Virus record (IMG/VR): IMGVR_UViG_3300031247_000009
Span: 1-40,101 of that record
From: a virus
Strand: one strand, 5' to 3'
DNA: 40,101 bases
Positions within the stretch are counted from its first letter, which is position 1. Every line of letters begins with the position of its first letter. The notes under the pieces were generated by a model that did no database searches, had not been told where the DNA came from, and was given only the letters and a program-made list of their open reading frames with translations. A program made the translations under genes and the position numbers. Positions 7,459 to 15,645 of the stretch are shown here, piece by piece.

Positions 7459-8445
7459 ATGAAACCGAAAGTCACGCTTGTTTCGTCTACGCCCGATCCG
7501 TTGGCAACCGTCTGGCTGCTCTGGGAAGCCAGCAAAGTTGACGGCCCGGTGCCGTTGTCCATCAAGGAAGTCCGCGACACCGTGCCGCATTCCAAGCTGG
7601 AAGAGCTGTTTTGGCAAGTCATCCGGCAGCAAATCCCCGTGGGAGAAGACATTGAGTTCACCTTCATGCTGGAGGGCGTCAGTGTCTCGTTCCGGGAGCA
7701 AATGGTACGACATCGAATTGGCGCCCGCGCTGGCGACAACTATGGCGTGGATACCATTCCGGACATTGCCACGTCAACCTGGTGGTCGCAATCGATGCGC
7801 ATCCAGGACATGAGCACGTTTGCGGATCGCGGGATGTATCGCGTGCCCGAGACGCTGAAGGGGAAAACATGCAAGCGTCCGGATGGTGATTCATTCCTTG
7901 CTGTGAATCGATTCGTGTCAACCATGCACCTTATCCAAGATGCCTACAAGGATTTGGTGGCAGCCGGGGTGCCCATGGAAGATGCGCGTGACCTCATCCC
8001 GCTCGGCGCCCAACACCGCATCAGCTGGAAGTTGACGCTTCAAGCCTTGCTCCACATCTTGGGGAAGCGCGGTTGCTACATCCTTCAGATGGGGCTTTGG
8101 GGCCCGATCATTACCGGCATCGTGAACGAGCTTGCCGAAAAGGTGCACCCGATGTTTCGCAAAATCGTTCACCCGCCTTGCGTGGGGAATGATGGAAAAT
8201 TCAGCAGTTGCCTTTACCGACTGGAGAATTCCAGGCGCGTGGACGGATCCGACGCACACAGCCCTTGCCCCTTGTATCTGTGCTCCGATGAAGAAGGTTC
8301 GAAGCATGTGCCTGGTGCGACTCCTGATGATCGGCTTGTTGCGCTTCGCAAGACTCGCAACATCATCCCTCGTCAGGATGAGATGTTGGAAAGAGCTGAA
8401 GAGTATCGTGCGTTGTGGGGCTGTGATCCGTATCTGTGGAAGTGA
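7459..8445 (+). CDS. thyX: ThyX-like flavin-dependent thymidylate synthase with altered signature motif
   Basis: 328 residues, longer than the usual ~220-250. ThyX-type features are QMVRHR (residues ~82-86), an SQSMRI segment (~110-115) standing where the family has SxRY, and the late helix EDARDLIPLGAQHRISWKL followed by LLHILGKRGC. In the canonical motif RHRxxSxxxxSxRY the two parts are adjacent; here ~23 residues lie between RHR and SQSMR and the first Ser is absent. The family methylates dUMP using methylene-THF, NADPH and FAD. The changed motif may mark a different product, such as 5-hydroxymethyl-dUMP, or an ordinary but divergent enzyme. It sits between the pyrophosphohydrolase fusion and the aminotransferase. 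Confidence 0.8.
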   Translation: MKPKVTLVSSTPDPLATVWLLWEASKVDGPVPLSIKEVRDTVPHSKLEELFWQVIRQQIPVGEDIEFTFMLEGVSVSFREQMVRHRIGARAGDNYGVDTIPDIATSTWWSQSMRIQDMSTFADRGMYRVPETLKGKTCKRPDGDSFLAVNRFVSTMHLIQDAYKDLVAAGVPMEDARDLIPLGAQHRISWKLTLQALLHILGKRGCYILQMGLWGPIITGIVNELAEKVHPMFRKIVHPPCVGNDGKFSSCLYRLENSRRVDGSDAHSPCPLYLCSDEEGSKHVPGATPDDRLVALRKTRNIIPRQDEMLERAEEYRALWGCDPYLWK

Positions 8446-8493
8446 TGCTTCGGACGTACGATTCATCAGAGATGGCTAGACGTGGCAGGCTGA

Positions 8494-8646
8494 CCGCTGC
8501 TGGCGGGAGTCTGTCCCATCCACCATCCGAACGAGAACACAGAGAGACGACAGGCGGATGCAAAACATGATCAGCGCGCCATCACTGCTGGCTGGGGTGT
8601 TGTTCGCATTTGGGAACATGATTTGAAGGAAGCGCAAAGAGGGTAA
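8494..8646 (+). pseudogene. C-terminal remnant resembling a Vsr/DUF559-type endonuclease
   Basis: The gap between thyX and the aminotransferase gene contains a frame ending ITAGWGVVRIWEHDLKEA, a very good match to the C-terminus of Vsr-like very-short-patch and DUF559 nucleases (GW-V-R-WEH-L). Upstream, CPIHHPNENTERRQADAKHD also loosely fits the basic helix of that family. There is no start codon except possible CTGs, and an in-frame stop lies at 8491-8493. The catalytic N-terminal part is missing. It looks like a decayed, once-mobile or repair nuclease gene. Confidence 0.5.
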
Positions 8647-8648
8647 CA

Positions 8649-9845
8649 ATGACGGCCAACCATCTAATGGATACAGTTGAGTTCAGAAATTTCAACATCG
8701 TTGGGGCTGATGGGCCGTACTTGGTACGCGCAGACGGCCGTAAGCTGCTCGACTTGTTCACGGATACAGGCACAGCATCTTTGGGAACGTCTTGGGCAAG
8801 CATCAACGAAGCCATGTCATGTCTGGCCGATTTCCATTTTGGTGCCCATGCTCCAAACTTGTACACCAACCCATTGCGCAATTATGTCAGCGAGCGGGTC
8901 TGCAAGCTCATGGGCGCGAGTCGTGTGTTTTGGTGCAATAGCGGAACCGAGGCCGTGGAAGCTGCCATCAAGATGGCGCGCTTGTACCATTACAAGCAGG
9001 CAAAGTTGTCAAACCCGCCAAGGAACAACATTTTGTCCGTGTCGGGCGGCTTTCACGGCCGGACGTACGGTGCCATTGCTGCGGGTGATGGGCCATCTTA
9101 TCACTATGAAGGCATGGGCCCCTATCCAGGCGGCTTCATCCACGCGCCCATCGAGCGCATGTGTGACATGATCATCAGCCTTGGACCATCGTTGGCCGCG
9201 GTGATCATGGCACCTGTGATGGGTAACAATGATGTCGTGCCGTACGAAACCGAAGTGTTGCAGAGCATCCAAGCCATGGCCCACAGCGTTGGCAGCTTGC
9301 TCATCTTCGATGAGGTTCAGACGGGCTCGGGACGCACTGGCGCACCGACTTACGCACAACGCGTTGGGCTTGAGCCCGACATCACCTGTCTGGCCAAGGG
9401 CATCGGCATGGGCTTCCCTGTGGGGCTGGCCTTGGCGCGTGGCAACGCGGGCAACGCGTTCACGCCCGGCACCCATTTCAGCACATTCGGAGGCAACCCA
9501 ATGTCCAATGCGTTCGTGAACGTGATGTGCTCTTGGTTGGAGAATCAAAGCAACTTGGACAGCGTGATCTCGGTCGGATCCTTCACCAAGTTTGCATTGG
9601 AAACTCGCGACTCATTCCCAGACATGGGGCAAGTGCGAGCAGTCGGCATGATGATTGCTTGTGATGTGCCTGTTGACCGTCGCATGTTGGAGCGCGAGGC
9701 ATTGGCCGAGGGCCTGCTGCTCCCAACGTTCAGAGATGGGCCGGGCACCATCAAAATCACGCCGCCGTTGAATATCGGCATGCCAACCATGGCCATGGCC
9801 ATGGAATCATTGTCGCGCGCCTACAAACGTTGCTTGGAGTTTTAG
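8649..9845 (+). CDS. PLP-dependent class III aminotransferase
   Basis: 398 residues, the normal full length for the acetylornithine/ornithine/4-aminobutyrate aminotransferase family. Motifs in order are NSGTEAVEAAIKMAR (phosphate-binding), SGGFHGRTYGA, LLIFDEVQTGSGRTG (the Asp that contacts the PLP ring nitrogen), LAKGIGMGFPVG (Schiff-base Lys at about residue 250) and STFGGNPMSNA. All catalytic elements are intact. AGAGGG precedes the ATG at good spacing. Such enzymes are unusual in phages. Here it lies in a nucleotide cluster next to a P-loop kinase, which raises the possibility that it supplies or installs an amino group on a modified base precursor. The amino donor and acceptor are unknown. 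Confidence 0.88.
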   Translation: MTANHLMDTVEFRNFNIVGADGPYLVRADGRKLLDLFTDTGTASLGTSWASINEAMSCLADFHFGAHAPNLYTNPLRNYVSERVCKLMGASRVFWCNSGTEAVEAAIKMARLYHYKQAKLSNPPRNNILSVSGGFHGRTYGAIAAGDGPSYHYEGMGPYPGGFIHAPIERMCDMIISLGPSLAAVIMAPVMGNNDVVPYETEVLQSIQAMAHSVGSLLIFDEVQTGSGRTGAPTYAQRVGLEPDITCLAKGIGMGFPVGLALARGNAGNAFTPGTHFSTFGGNPMSNAFVNVMCSWLENQSNLDSVISVGSFTKFALETRDSFPDMGQVRAVGMMIACDVPVDRRMLEREALAEGLLLPTFRDGPGTIKITPPLNIGMPTMAMAMESLSRAYKRCLEF

Positions 9846-9849
9846 CCCA

Positions 9850-10452
9850 ATGGCAGTGGTGATTTTCGAAGGCGCATCAGGCGTTGGCAAGGGAACAGTC
9901 GCCAAGAGTTTGGCGAATTTCATCCATGCGCCCGTGTACCGCCCATTCAGGCGCGCACCCGACAGCCACCAGCCCGGCGACGCATACCCCGAGTTGAAAG
10001 ACATCCCCATGCGGGTCAATACCTGGCGCGAGGATCTTGTTGTTGCCGATTTGCTGGGGGCAACTCATTGCACCGACGTCATCCTTGACAGGTCGCTGAT
10101 CTCAGGGTTGGCTTACGATGATGATATGTGGGACGGGATGCCGCCAAGCTCCTACGGCAACGAGCCATGGTTGAGCACGACAAGGCTGAGCAAGAATGGC
10201 TTGGCTGCTCTGCGACTTTGGGTGAAGCTGTTGTCCGGGAACCATACCATTTTGGTGTTGATGCGACAACCATACGAGGTGCGCAGGGCACGCGGTGGAC
10301 GCGTCGGTGATTGGGAGGCTAAAGCCATTGATCATGTCGTTTGCCACATCCCCACGGGCAACATCCGGGTGATTATTGCGAATGGGCAAAGCCCTGAAGA
10401 GATAATCGAACGGGTGATGATTCATGGCGAAACACGTGCAGCCAGTTTCTGA
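9850..10452 (+). CDS. P-loop (deoxy)nucleoside monophosphate kinase-like protein
   Basis: 200 residues. The Walker A motif GASGVGKGT is at residues 8-16. A DRS-type motif (VILDRSLISGLAYD) follows near residue 80, as in thymidylate kinase, and an Arg-rich LID-like segment (RQPYEVRRARGGR) lies near residue 140. This pattern fits the thymidylate/dNMP kinase family, which phosphorylates dNMP to dNDP. It follows the aminotransferase by four bases and overlaps the next gene by 29 bases. In a phage with an unusual base it could act on a modified dNMP, or be a 5-hydroxymethyluracil DNA kinase-type enzyme. The substrate cannot be read from sequence. Confidence 0.75.
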   Translation: MAVVIFEGASGVGKGTVAKSLANFIHAPVYRPFRRAPDSHQPGDAYPELKDIPMRVNTWREDLVVADLLGATHCTDVILDRSLISGLAYDDDMWDGMPPSSYGNEPWLSTTRLSKNGLAALRLWVKLLSGNHTILVLMRQPYEVRRARGGRVGDWEAKAIDHVVCHIPTGNIRVIIANGQSPEEIIERVMIHGETRAASF

Positions 10453-10885
10453 TTCGGATGACAGCGGCATCTCGACGTTCGGCGGTGTCGGGCTTGATTT
10501 CGAATTCGGCCACAATGAAAAAACCAAGCCAAAGCGTGATCACAAGCTCCATTGGAGAAGGCGGAAACATCGTGTTTACTTGCAGGCTTGTGAGCGCCGC
10601 GATCGATTGCGTGCTGAGCTTGGGAATGAATGTGGCGAGTGCGGTGCCAGGATTGGTGACATGGACAGCAAGGGCGCACCTGTGCTGCTCTGTTTCGATC
10701 ATGGCGATAACGTTCGTGATTGGGAGCCGCGCAAGATGAACATGATGCACCGCATGCGCATGTACGAACGTGACCACAAGCGTGGTCTGATCAAGTTGAG
10801 CTGCAACGAATGCAACGGCTTTGATGGGGCTTGGCACGGTAAGGCGCGAGCCCGGCGCCATCGAAGGGCAATGTCAAGACGATGA
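10424..10885 (+). CDS. HNH/endonuclease VII-like zinc protein
   Basis: 153 residues with a basic N-terminal half (RDHKLHWRRRKHRVYLQACE). The C-terminal half has CGECG, then CFDHGDN, then CNECN. Two Cys pairs around an Asp-His pair are the layout of zinc-bound beta-beta-alpha metal nucleases of the HNH and recombination endonuclease VII type. The end is strongly basic (KARARRHRRAMSRR). It overlaps both neighbours, with ATGA coupling to dnaE. A structure-specific or nicking nuclease acting with replication is plausible; the catalytic His assignment is tentative. Confidence 0.6.
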   Translation: MAKHVQPVSDSDDSGISTFGGVGLDFEFGHNEKTKPKRDHKLHWRRRKHRVYLQACERRDRLRAELGNECGECGARIGDMDSKGAPVLLCFDHGDNVRDWEPRKMNMMHRMRMYERDHKRGLIKLSCNECNGFDGAWHGKARARRHRRAMSRR

Positions 10886-13800
10886 GCGATGTCAAATCTG
10901 ATGACTTTTGTCATTTCCATACGCATAGCGAATATTCCACGCTAGACGGCTGTGGAAAGATGCATGATTTCATGACGGCTGCCAAAGCCATGGGGCAACC
11001 AGCCATTGCTTTCACGGAGCACGGGACTGTTCGACAGCTCACAAGGTTGCACAAGGAAATCGAAGAAAACCCGGATGATGTTGTGCGACCCATCTACGGG
11101 GTTGAGCTGTATTTGTGTAAGGATATGGCGCGCCGCGGCATGACGCCGGAAGAGAAGGCCCGTGTCACAGACAACCTTCCCAAGTCGCTTCACAAGGAGG
11201 CCATCAAGAAATTCGAGCATGACGAGGGCATCACCGGCCGTTATCACTTGACCGTCTTGGCCAAAGATTCTGTGGGTTTGAAGAACCTGATGCGCGTCAC
11301 AACGCTGGGATGGGTCAAGGGGTTTTATCGGCGGCCACGCGTGGATCTCGATTGCTTGCTCGCAAATCACGAGGGATTGGTGGTGTTGTCGGGTTGCCAG
11401 ATCGGCTCAATTGGCAGTGATTACCTTGATGGCAAGCCTGGCGGTGCCATCGACAAGGTTACGCGTTTGCGTGAAACATTTGGCGATGATTTTTATGGCG
11501 AGGTGATGCCTCACAACATGCCAGACCAAGTCAGAGTCAACAAGGCGACGATTGCGTTGTCCAAGCGCTTCGGCATGTCACTGATCGCAACTCAGGATGC
11601 ACACTACATCGCAGAGGATGATTGGAAATACCAAGAGGCAATGCTGTGCCTCCACAGCCACACGACCTTGAGCGATCCGAACCGTTGGACGTTCACCACG
11701 CACGACTTTTGGCTCAAGCCAAGAGCAGCAATGGCCGAAAGCTTCCGGCAGTTCCACCCCTATATGACCGACGCGCAGGTCCAAGGCGCGCTCGACACCA
11801 CCATGGAGTTGGAATCCAAGCTCCAAGCCAAGTTGGAAGTCGATAGGTTCAAGGCGCTGGTTCCCAAGGTGTCCATCCCGCCTGAATTCTCGGATGATGA
11901 GAACAAGTACATTCGCTCGCTTTGCCTTCGTGGGTGGAAAGAGCGCGACATTGACAGGTTGATTGTGGCTGAGGCTGCTCGCCGCAGGATCTCCATTGGT
12001 GATTGTCGCAAGATCTACATGGACCGGCTGCGTTATGAGCTTGAACGCATGGAGGCGCAGAAGGTAACGCGTTACATGTTGGTGGTGTGGGACGTTTACA
12101 AATGGGCCCGCGCGGCCAAAATCGAGTGCGGCCCAGCTCGTGGGTCCGCTGGTGGTAGTTTGGTCTCATTCTTGCTCGGCATCACGGACTTGGATCCAAT
12201 CATGTTTGGCTTGTTGTTTGAACGTTTTCTCAGCCCTGACCGCATTGATCTTCCTGACGTTGACATGGATTTCGAGGATGCCCGCCGGGATGAGGTGATC
12301 ACGTTTCTGCACAAGCGCTATGGTGAAGACAACGCATCGCAGATAGGCACCAACAACAAGTTGACGGGCAAGGGGTGTTTGCGTGATATTGCTCGAATCA
12401 TGGACATCCCACTGCGTGAGATCCAACCTGTGGTGGATGCCGTTGTTGAGCGAAGCAGCGGTGATGAACGCGCCAGCATGACCATCGAGGACTCGTTCAA
12501 GGAATTCCCAGTGTGCCAGCGTTTCAACGAGCGTTATCCAGAGGTTTTGGAGTACGCCAAGAAGTTGGAGGGCCAGGTCAAAGCACTCGGGGTTCACGCC
12601 GCGGGCGTTGTGGTGAGCCCAGTGCCGCTCATCGATGTCGTGCCGCTGGAGATTCGCAGCCAGAAAGGGGATGGCACTCCCAAAGTGGTGACTGCGGTCG
12701 ACATGTATGGCGTGTCCGACCTTGGCCTGGTGAAGATGGACATACTAGGCATTCGCAACCTGTCAGCGATGCGTTTTTGCCGTGAGGCTGTGGCAGAGAG
12801 ACATGGGGTTGAAATTGATTGGCTTAAACTGCCACTCGATGACAAGCCAACTTTGGCCAACTTCACCAACCACCACTACATCGGCATCTTCCAATTCGAC
12901 ACGGTGTCAGCAGACAAGATTTGTGATGGTGTTGAGTTCACCAGTTTTGATGACGTGTCTGCCATGGTCGCCTTGGATCGCCCTGGGACTGCTCGCTCAG
13001 GTCTTGCCACAGAATACCTGAAGCGCAAGAAGGATCCCAAGAAGATTGTGTCAATCCACCCGCTCGTGGATGAAATATGCAAGGACACGTTGGGGGTCAT
13101 CGTCTACCAAGAGCACGTGATGAAGATTTTCACGGACGTCGCAGGTTTCAGCCCGGCAACGTCTGATAGCTTGCGCCGCAAGATTGCCAAAAAGTACGGT
13201 GATGACGCAATAGCCAAGGAGCGCGAGAACTTCGTCAAGGGTGCCATCGAACATGGGCTGACGCCCGAGTTGGCATCCAAGCTGATCGAACAAATCAAGT
13301 TCTTCGGCTCATACGGATTCAACAAGGCCCACAGCGTCGCATACGGCTTGATTGCCTATCGCGAGATGTACTTGAAGACCCATTATCCAATGGAGTTCAT
13401 GTGGGCTCTGTTGAAAGTCGAGCCCGATACCGACAAGGTCATCCGGATGGTGCGCGCCTGCAAGCGTATGGGCATCGATGTTCTCATGCCTGACATCAAT
13501 TCCAAGGATCCATGCAACTGGACCATCGAAGGCGGGGCCATCGTCGGAGCAGTATCCAACATCAAGGGCGTTGGCGAGGCCGCAGTGCGAGCCATCGCAG
13601 CAGCCGGCCCATACAAGGACTTCGTTGATTTTGCAGAGCGCGTCGATCGCCGCCGTTGCCATAAGGGCGTGGTCAACGCCCTCATCCAGGGTGGCGCATT
13701 CGATCGCATGGTCCCCAACACCAAATGGCTCTATGAGAACCTGGAAAAGTTGTGGGTCCATGTCGGCAAAGCCAACAAAGGTTGGCAAGACAAGTTGCGT

Positions 13801-14655
13801 GCCATCATTCGAGCATCTGCGGCTGCTCCGAAGTGGCCTGCTGACGTAGCGGAAGACATTGCCAAGCGCATCAACCCGATGGCATGCGGCGAGGATCCGC
13901 TGGCCCCGTATGTGCCCATGATCGAAGGCATGCGCACCGTTTGGATGAAGATGGACGATGAGGCGATTTGGGACAACCCGGACGCTTGGATGTGGGGCAG
14001 GATCATCGAGGTGCGTCAAAATCAGGTTGGCGATTTCCATTCTGGTGAGGAACCAAGCGATGAAGACAAAGCCAAGATGGGGTGGGGCAAGCGTTATGCC
14101 AACATAAATGTTGAAGACATGTCCGGGCGTAACCAGCGTGTGAAGATTGATGTGAGTGATTATGAAATCTACAGGCCGTTGCTGGAGCGCGGCGCTGGCA
14201 CCGTTGTTGCTGGACACGTCGTGATCAACAAGCAGTACCACTCCATGCGTGCCAGCTTTCTTGTGGACCTTGACGAGTTGAAGGCCAAGATTGGTGCCGA
14301 GGATCAAGGCGCAACCAGCCCAGGTTTTGATCCGCTTGAGTTATGCTTGTGGGACGGATGGCGTCCGGGCGGGAAGCATGTGTTGCCCATTTGCGAAGAC
14401 AGGATATGGAAGATGTCAGCGCTTGTGGTTCGGGTGATGCAAAAAACTGACAAGAAGGGCAATGAAATGGGGTTTTTGGGGTTGATCGGATCAGACGGGC
14501 TGCACCGCGAATGTTTGTGTTTTGCCAGCAGCTGGGAGTCCTTTCAACAAATACTACATCGTGGTGTCATTGCCAAGTTCAAGTTGACCAAGGAAAAACG
14601 CACATATTTCCTGGACAACAAGATCGAAGCGGCTGTGACCGTGATCGAACCGTAG
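10882..14655 (+). CDS. dnaE: DNA polymerase III alpha subunit (DnaE type)
   Basis: 1257 residues, slightly longer than bacterial DnaE. The N-terminal PHP domain starts FHTHSEYSTLDG and keeps TEHG, GVELYL, HLTVLA, LSGCQIG and DAHY, so most metal ligands of an active PHP exonuclease are present (TEH in place of the usual TDH). The polymerase core has RGSAGGSLVSFLLGITDLDP and PDVDMDFE, with D461 and D463 as the likely metal-binding Asp pair and D620 (KMDILG) as the third. Fingers, a helix-hairpin-helix region and a C-terminal OB-like part follow. No separate epsilon, clamp or loader gene is visible here, so proofreading may come from the PHP domain and the clamp from the host. Start by ATGA overlap. 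Confidence 0.95.
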   Translation: MSDVKSDDFCHFHTHSEYSTLDGCGKMHDFMTAAKAMGQPAIAFTEHGTVRQLTRLHKEIEENPDDVVRPIYGVELYLCKDMARRGMTPEEKARVTDNLPKSLHKEAIKKFEHDEGITGRYHLTVLAKDSVGLKNLMRVTTLGWVKGFYRRPRVDLDCLLANHEGLVVLSGCQIGSIGSDYLDGKPGGAIDKVTRLRETFGDDFYGEVMPHNMPDQVRVNKATIALSKRFGMSLIATQDAHYIAEDDWKYQEAMLCLHSHTTLSDPNRWTFTTHDFWLKPRAAMAESFRQFHPYMTDAQVQGALDTTMELESKLQAKLEVDRFKALVPKVSIPPEFSDDENKYIRSLCLRGWKERDIDRLIVAEAARRRISIGDCRKIYMDRLRYELERMEAQKVTRYMLVVWDVYKWARAAKIECGPARGSAGGSLVSFLLGITDLDPIMFGLLFERFLSPDRIDLPDVDMDFEDARRDEVITFLHKRYGEDNASQIGTNNKLTGKGCLRDIARIMDIPLREIQPVVDAVVERSSGDERASMTIEDSFKEFPVCQRFNERYPEVLEYAKKLEGQVKALGVHAAGVVVSPVPLIDVVPLEIRSQKGDGTPKVVTAVDMYGVSDLGLVKMDILGIRNLSAMRFCREAVAERHGVEIDWLKLPLDDKPTLANFTNHHYIGIFQFDTVSADKICDGVEFTSFDDVSAMVALDRPGTARSGLATEYLKRKKDPKKIVSIHPLVDEICKDTLGVIVYQEHVMKIFTDVAGFSPATSDSLRRKIAKKYGDDAIAKERENFVKGAIEHGLTPELASKLIEQIKFFGSYGFNKAHSVAYGLIAYREMYLKTHYPMEFMWALLKVEPDTDKVIRMVRACKRMGIDVLMPDINSKDPCNWTIEGGAIVGAVSNIKGVGEAAVRAIAAAGPYKDFVDFAERVDRRRCHKGVVNALIQGGAFDRMVPNTKWLYENLEKLWVHVGKANKGWQDKLRAIIRASAAAPKWPADVAEDIAKRINPMACGEDPLAPYVPMIEGMRTVWMKMDDEAIWDNPDAWMWGRIIEVRQNQVGDFHSGEEPSDEDKAKMGWGKRYANINVEDMSGRNQRVKIDVSDYEIYRPLLERGAGTVVAGHVVINKQYHSMRASFLVDLDELKAKIGAEDQGATSPGFDPLELCLWDGWRPGGKHVLPICEDRIWKMSALVVRVMQKTDKKGNEMGFLGLIGSDGLHRECLCFASSWESFQQILHRGVIAKFKLTKEKRTYFLDNKIEAAVTVIEP

Positions 14656-14682
14656 CAACCAATCAAAGCAGGAGATTCCAAC

Positions 14683-15129
14683 ATGGCAGGTATTCACAAA
14701 GCAGCACGAGCGGCCGGCATCAACGACATGCAGGCAAAGTCAATGTTCGCAGCCATCTTGTCGAGCGTAGCAGATGGCGAACCCGTGATGGTCAAGGACT
14801 TCGGCACCTTCAGGCTGAAGCATGCGGCTGCTCGTTCCATCACCAGCCCGCAGATTCCAGGCGGCAAGATGGACATCCCAGCACGCGTGATGCTGAAGTT
14901 CCAACCGGCACCCTACGTGAAACGCTTCCTCAATGGCGGCGTGGCTGAGGGCGAAGTCACGGAGGGCGAAGAAAACGAAGAAGAGGAAGCCGTTGTTGAG
15001 ACGGAAGCCGCGGCCGAAGTCACCAAGCCTGAGAAGGTCACCAAGCCGACATCGCCAGCCAAGGCAACTGCGCCTGCCAAGAATGCGGTCAAGCTTGCTG
15101 CCGCAAAGAAGGCGCCAACCAAGGAGTAA
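14683..15129 (+). CDS. HU/IHF-family DNA-binding protein with charged tail
   Basis: 148 residues. Residues 1-~85 follow the HU/IHF fold: a helical N-terminus, the VMVKDFGTFRLKHAAAR strand pair, the arm, and IPARVMLKFQPAPYVKRFLN. Beyond the usual ~90 residues is an acidic stretch (EGEVTEGEENEEEEAVVETE) and then a Lys/Ala/Pro-rich tail (KATAPAKNAVKLAAAKKAP) like a histone H1 tail. The family bends and packages DNA and assists replication initiation and recombination. AGGAG precedes the ATG. The gene follows dnaE by 27 bases. The two-part tail is unusual and may mediate protein contacts and condensation. Confidence 0.85.
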   Translation: MAGIHKAARAAGINDMQAKSMFAAILSSVADGEPVMVKDFGTFRLKHAAARSITSPQIPGGKMDIPARVMLKFQPAPYVKRFLNGGVAEGEVTEGEENEEEEAVVETEAAAEVTKPEKVTKPTSPAKATAPAKNAVKLAAAKKAPTKE

Positions 15130-15135
15130 GAGCAC

Positions 15136-15639
15136 ATGCCGCAAATCGTAACATTCTGTGTCAATGGTGAAAATTTCACATTTGATTTCTCTGAACTGGA
15201 CATCATTGACACAGACGATTTGCGCTCCAAATCAGCGTCCAACATCGCCTATTGGTCGACCGTTGTCGCCAATGCCGAGGAAGAGATGGACATCATGGAG
15301 GCTGAAAAGTCCAATTGGAACGGCAGGGCTGTCTCCATCATATTGAAGTCGCCCGATTCCGGATCTGCCGAATGGAAGATCAAGGCCGCCATCGCTGCTC
15401 AGGCCGATTGCCTGTCTTGGGACAAAAAGCTTGCGAAGCAACGCAACACCGTCGCCAAAGCCAAGGCCGTGCTGCTCGGATTTCAAAAGCAACATGATAT
15501 GTTGAAGGCGATGACGAATTCAGCAGGAATCGACGGAGCGCGGGCTGCAGATCTCGGCAGGACCGATGACAATCGGATGGAAAAGTTCAGGCACGCGCGC
15601 CAACAACGCCGCAATCAATCAACTGAAACTGGAGAGTAA
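15136..15639 (+). CDS. Hypothetical protein between HU and SSB genes; possible recombination mediator
   Basis: 167 residues. A short beta N-terminus (QIVTFCVNGENFTFDFSE) precedes a long, charged helical region (NIAYWSTVVANAEEEMDIME, WDKKLAKQRNTVAKAKAVL) and a basic Gln/Arg-rich end. Position and helical character are reminiscent of the T4 recombination mediator UvsY, which loads UvsX onto gp32-coated DNA, but I see no decisive motif. It follows the HU gene by six bases and precedes the SSB gene by six. It is best treated as unknown with a likely role in recombination. Confidence 0.5.
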   Translation: MPQIVTFCVNGENFTFDFSELDIIDTDDLRSKSASNIAYWSTVVANAEEEMDIMEAEKSNWNGRAVSIILKSPDSGSAEWKIKAAIAAQADCLSWDKKLAKQRNTVAKAKAVLLGFQKQHDMLKAMTNSAGIDGARAADLGRTDDNRMEKFRHARQQRRNQSTETGE

Positions 15640-15645
15640 AGCACC

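Noticed and set aside
13309-14307. A 332-codon minus-strand frame across dnaE
   Set aside because: It is antisense to a conserved, intact DNA polymerase gene, with no motif and no start signal.
10882-14655. Possible intein in dnaE because the protein is longer than usual
   Set aside because: The polymerase motifs follow one another at normal spacing and no Cys...HN splice-junction pattern is seen. The extra length is spread toward the C-terminus.
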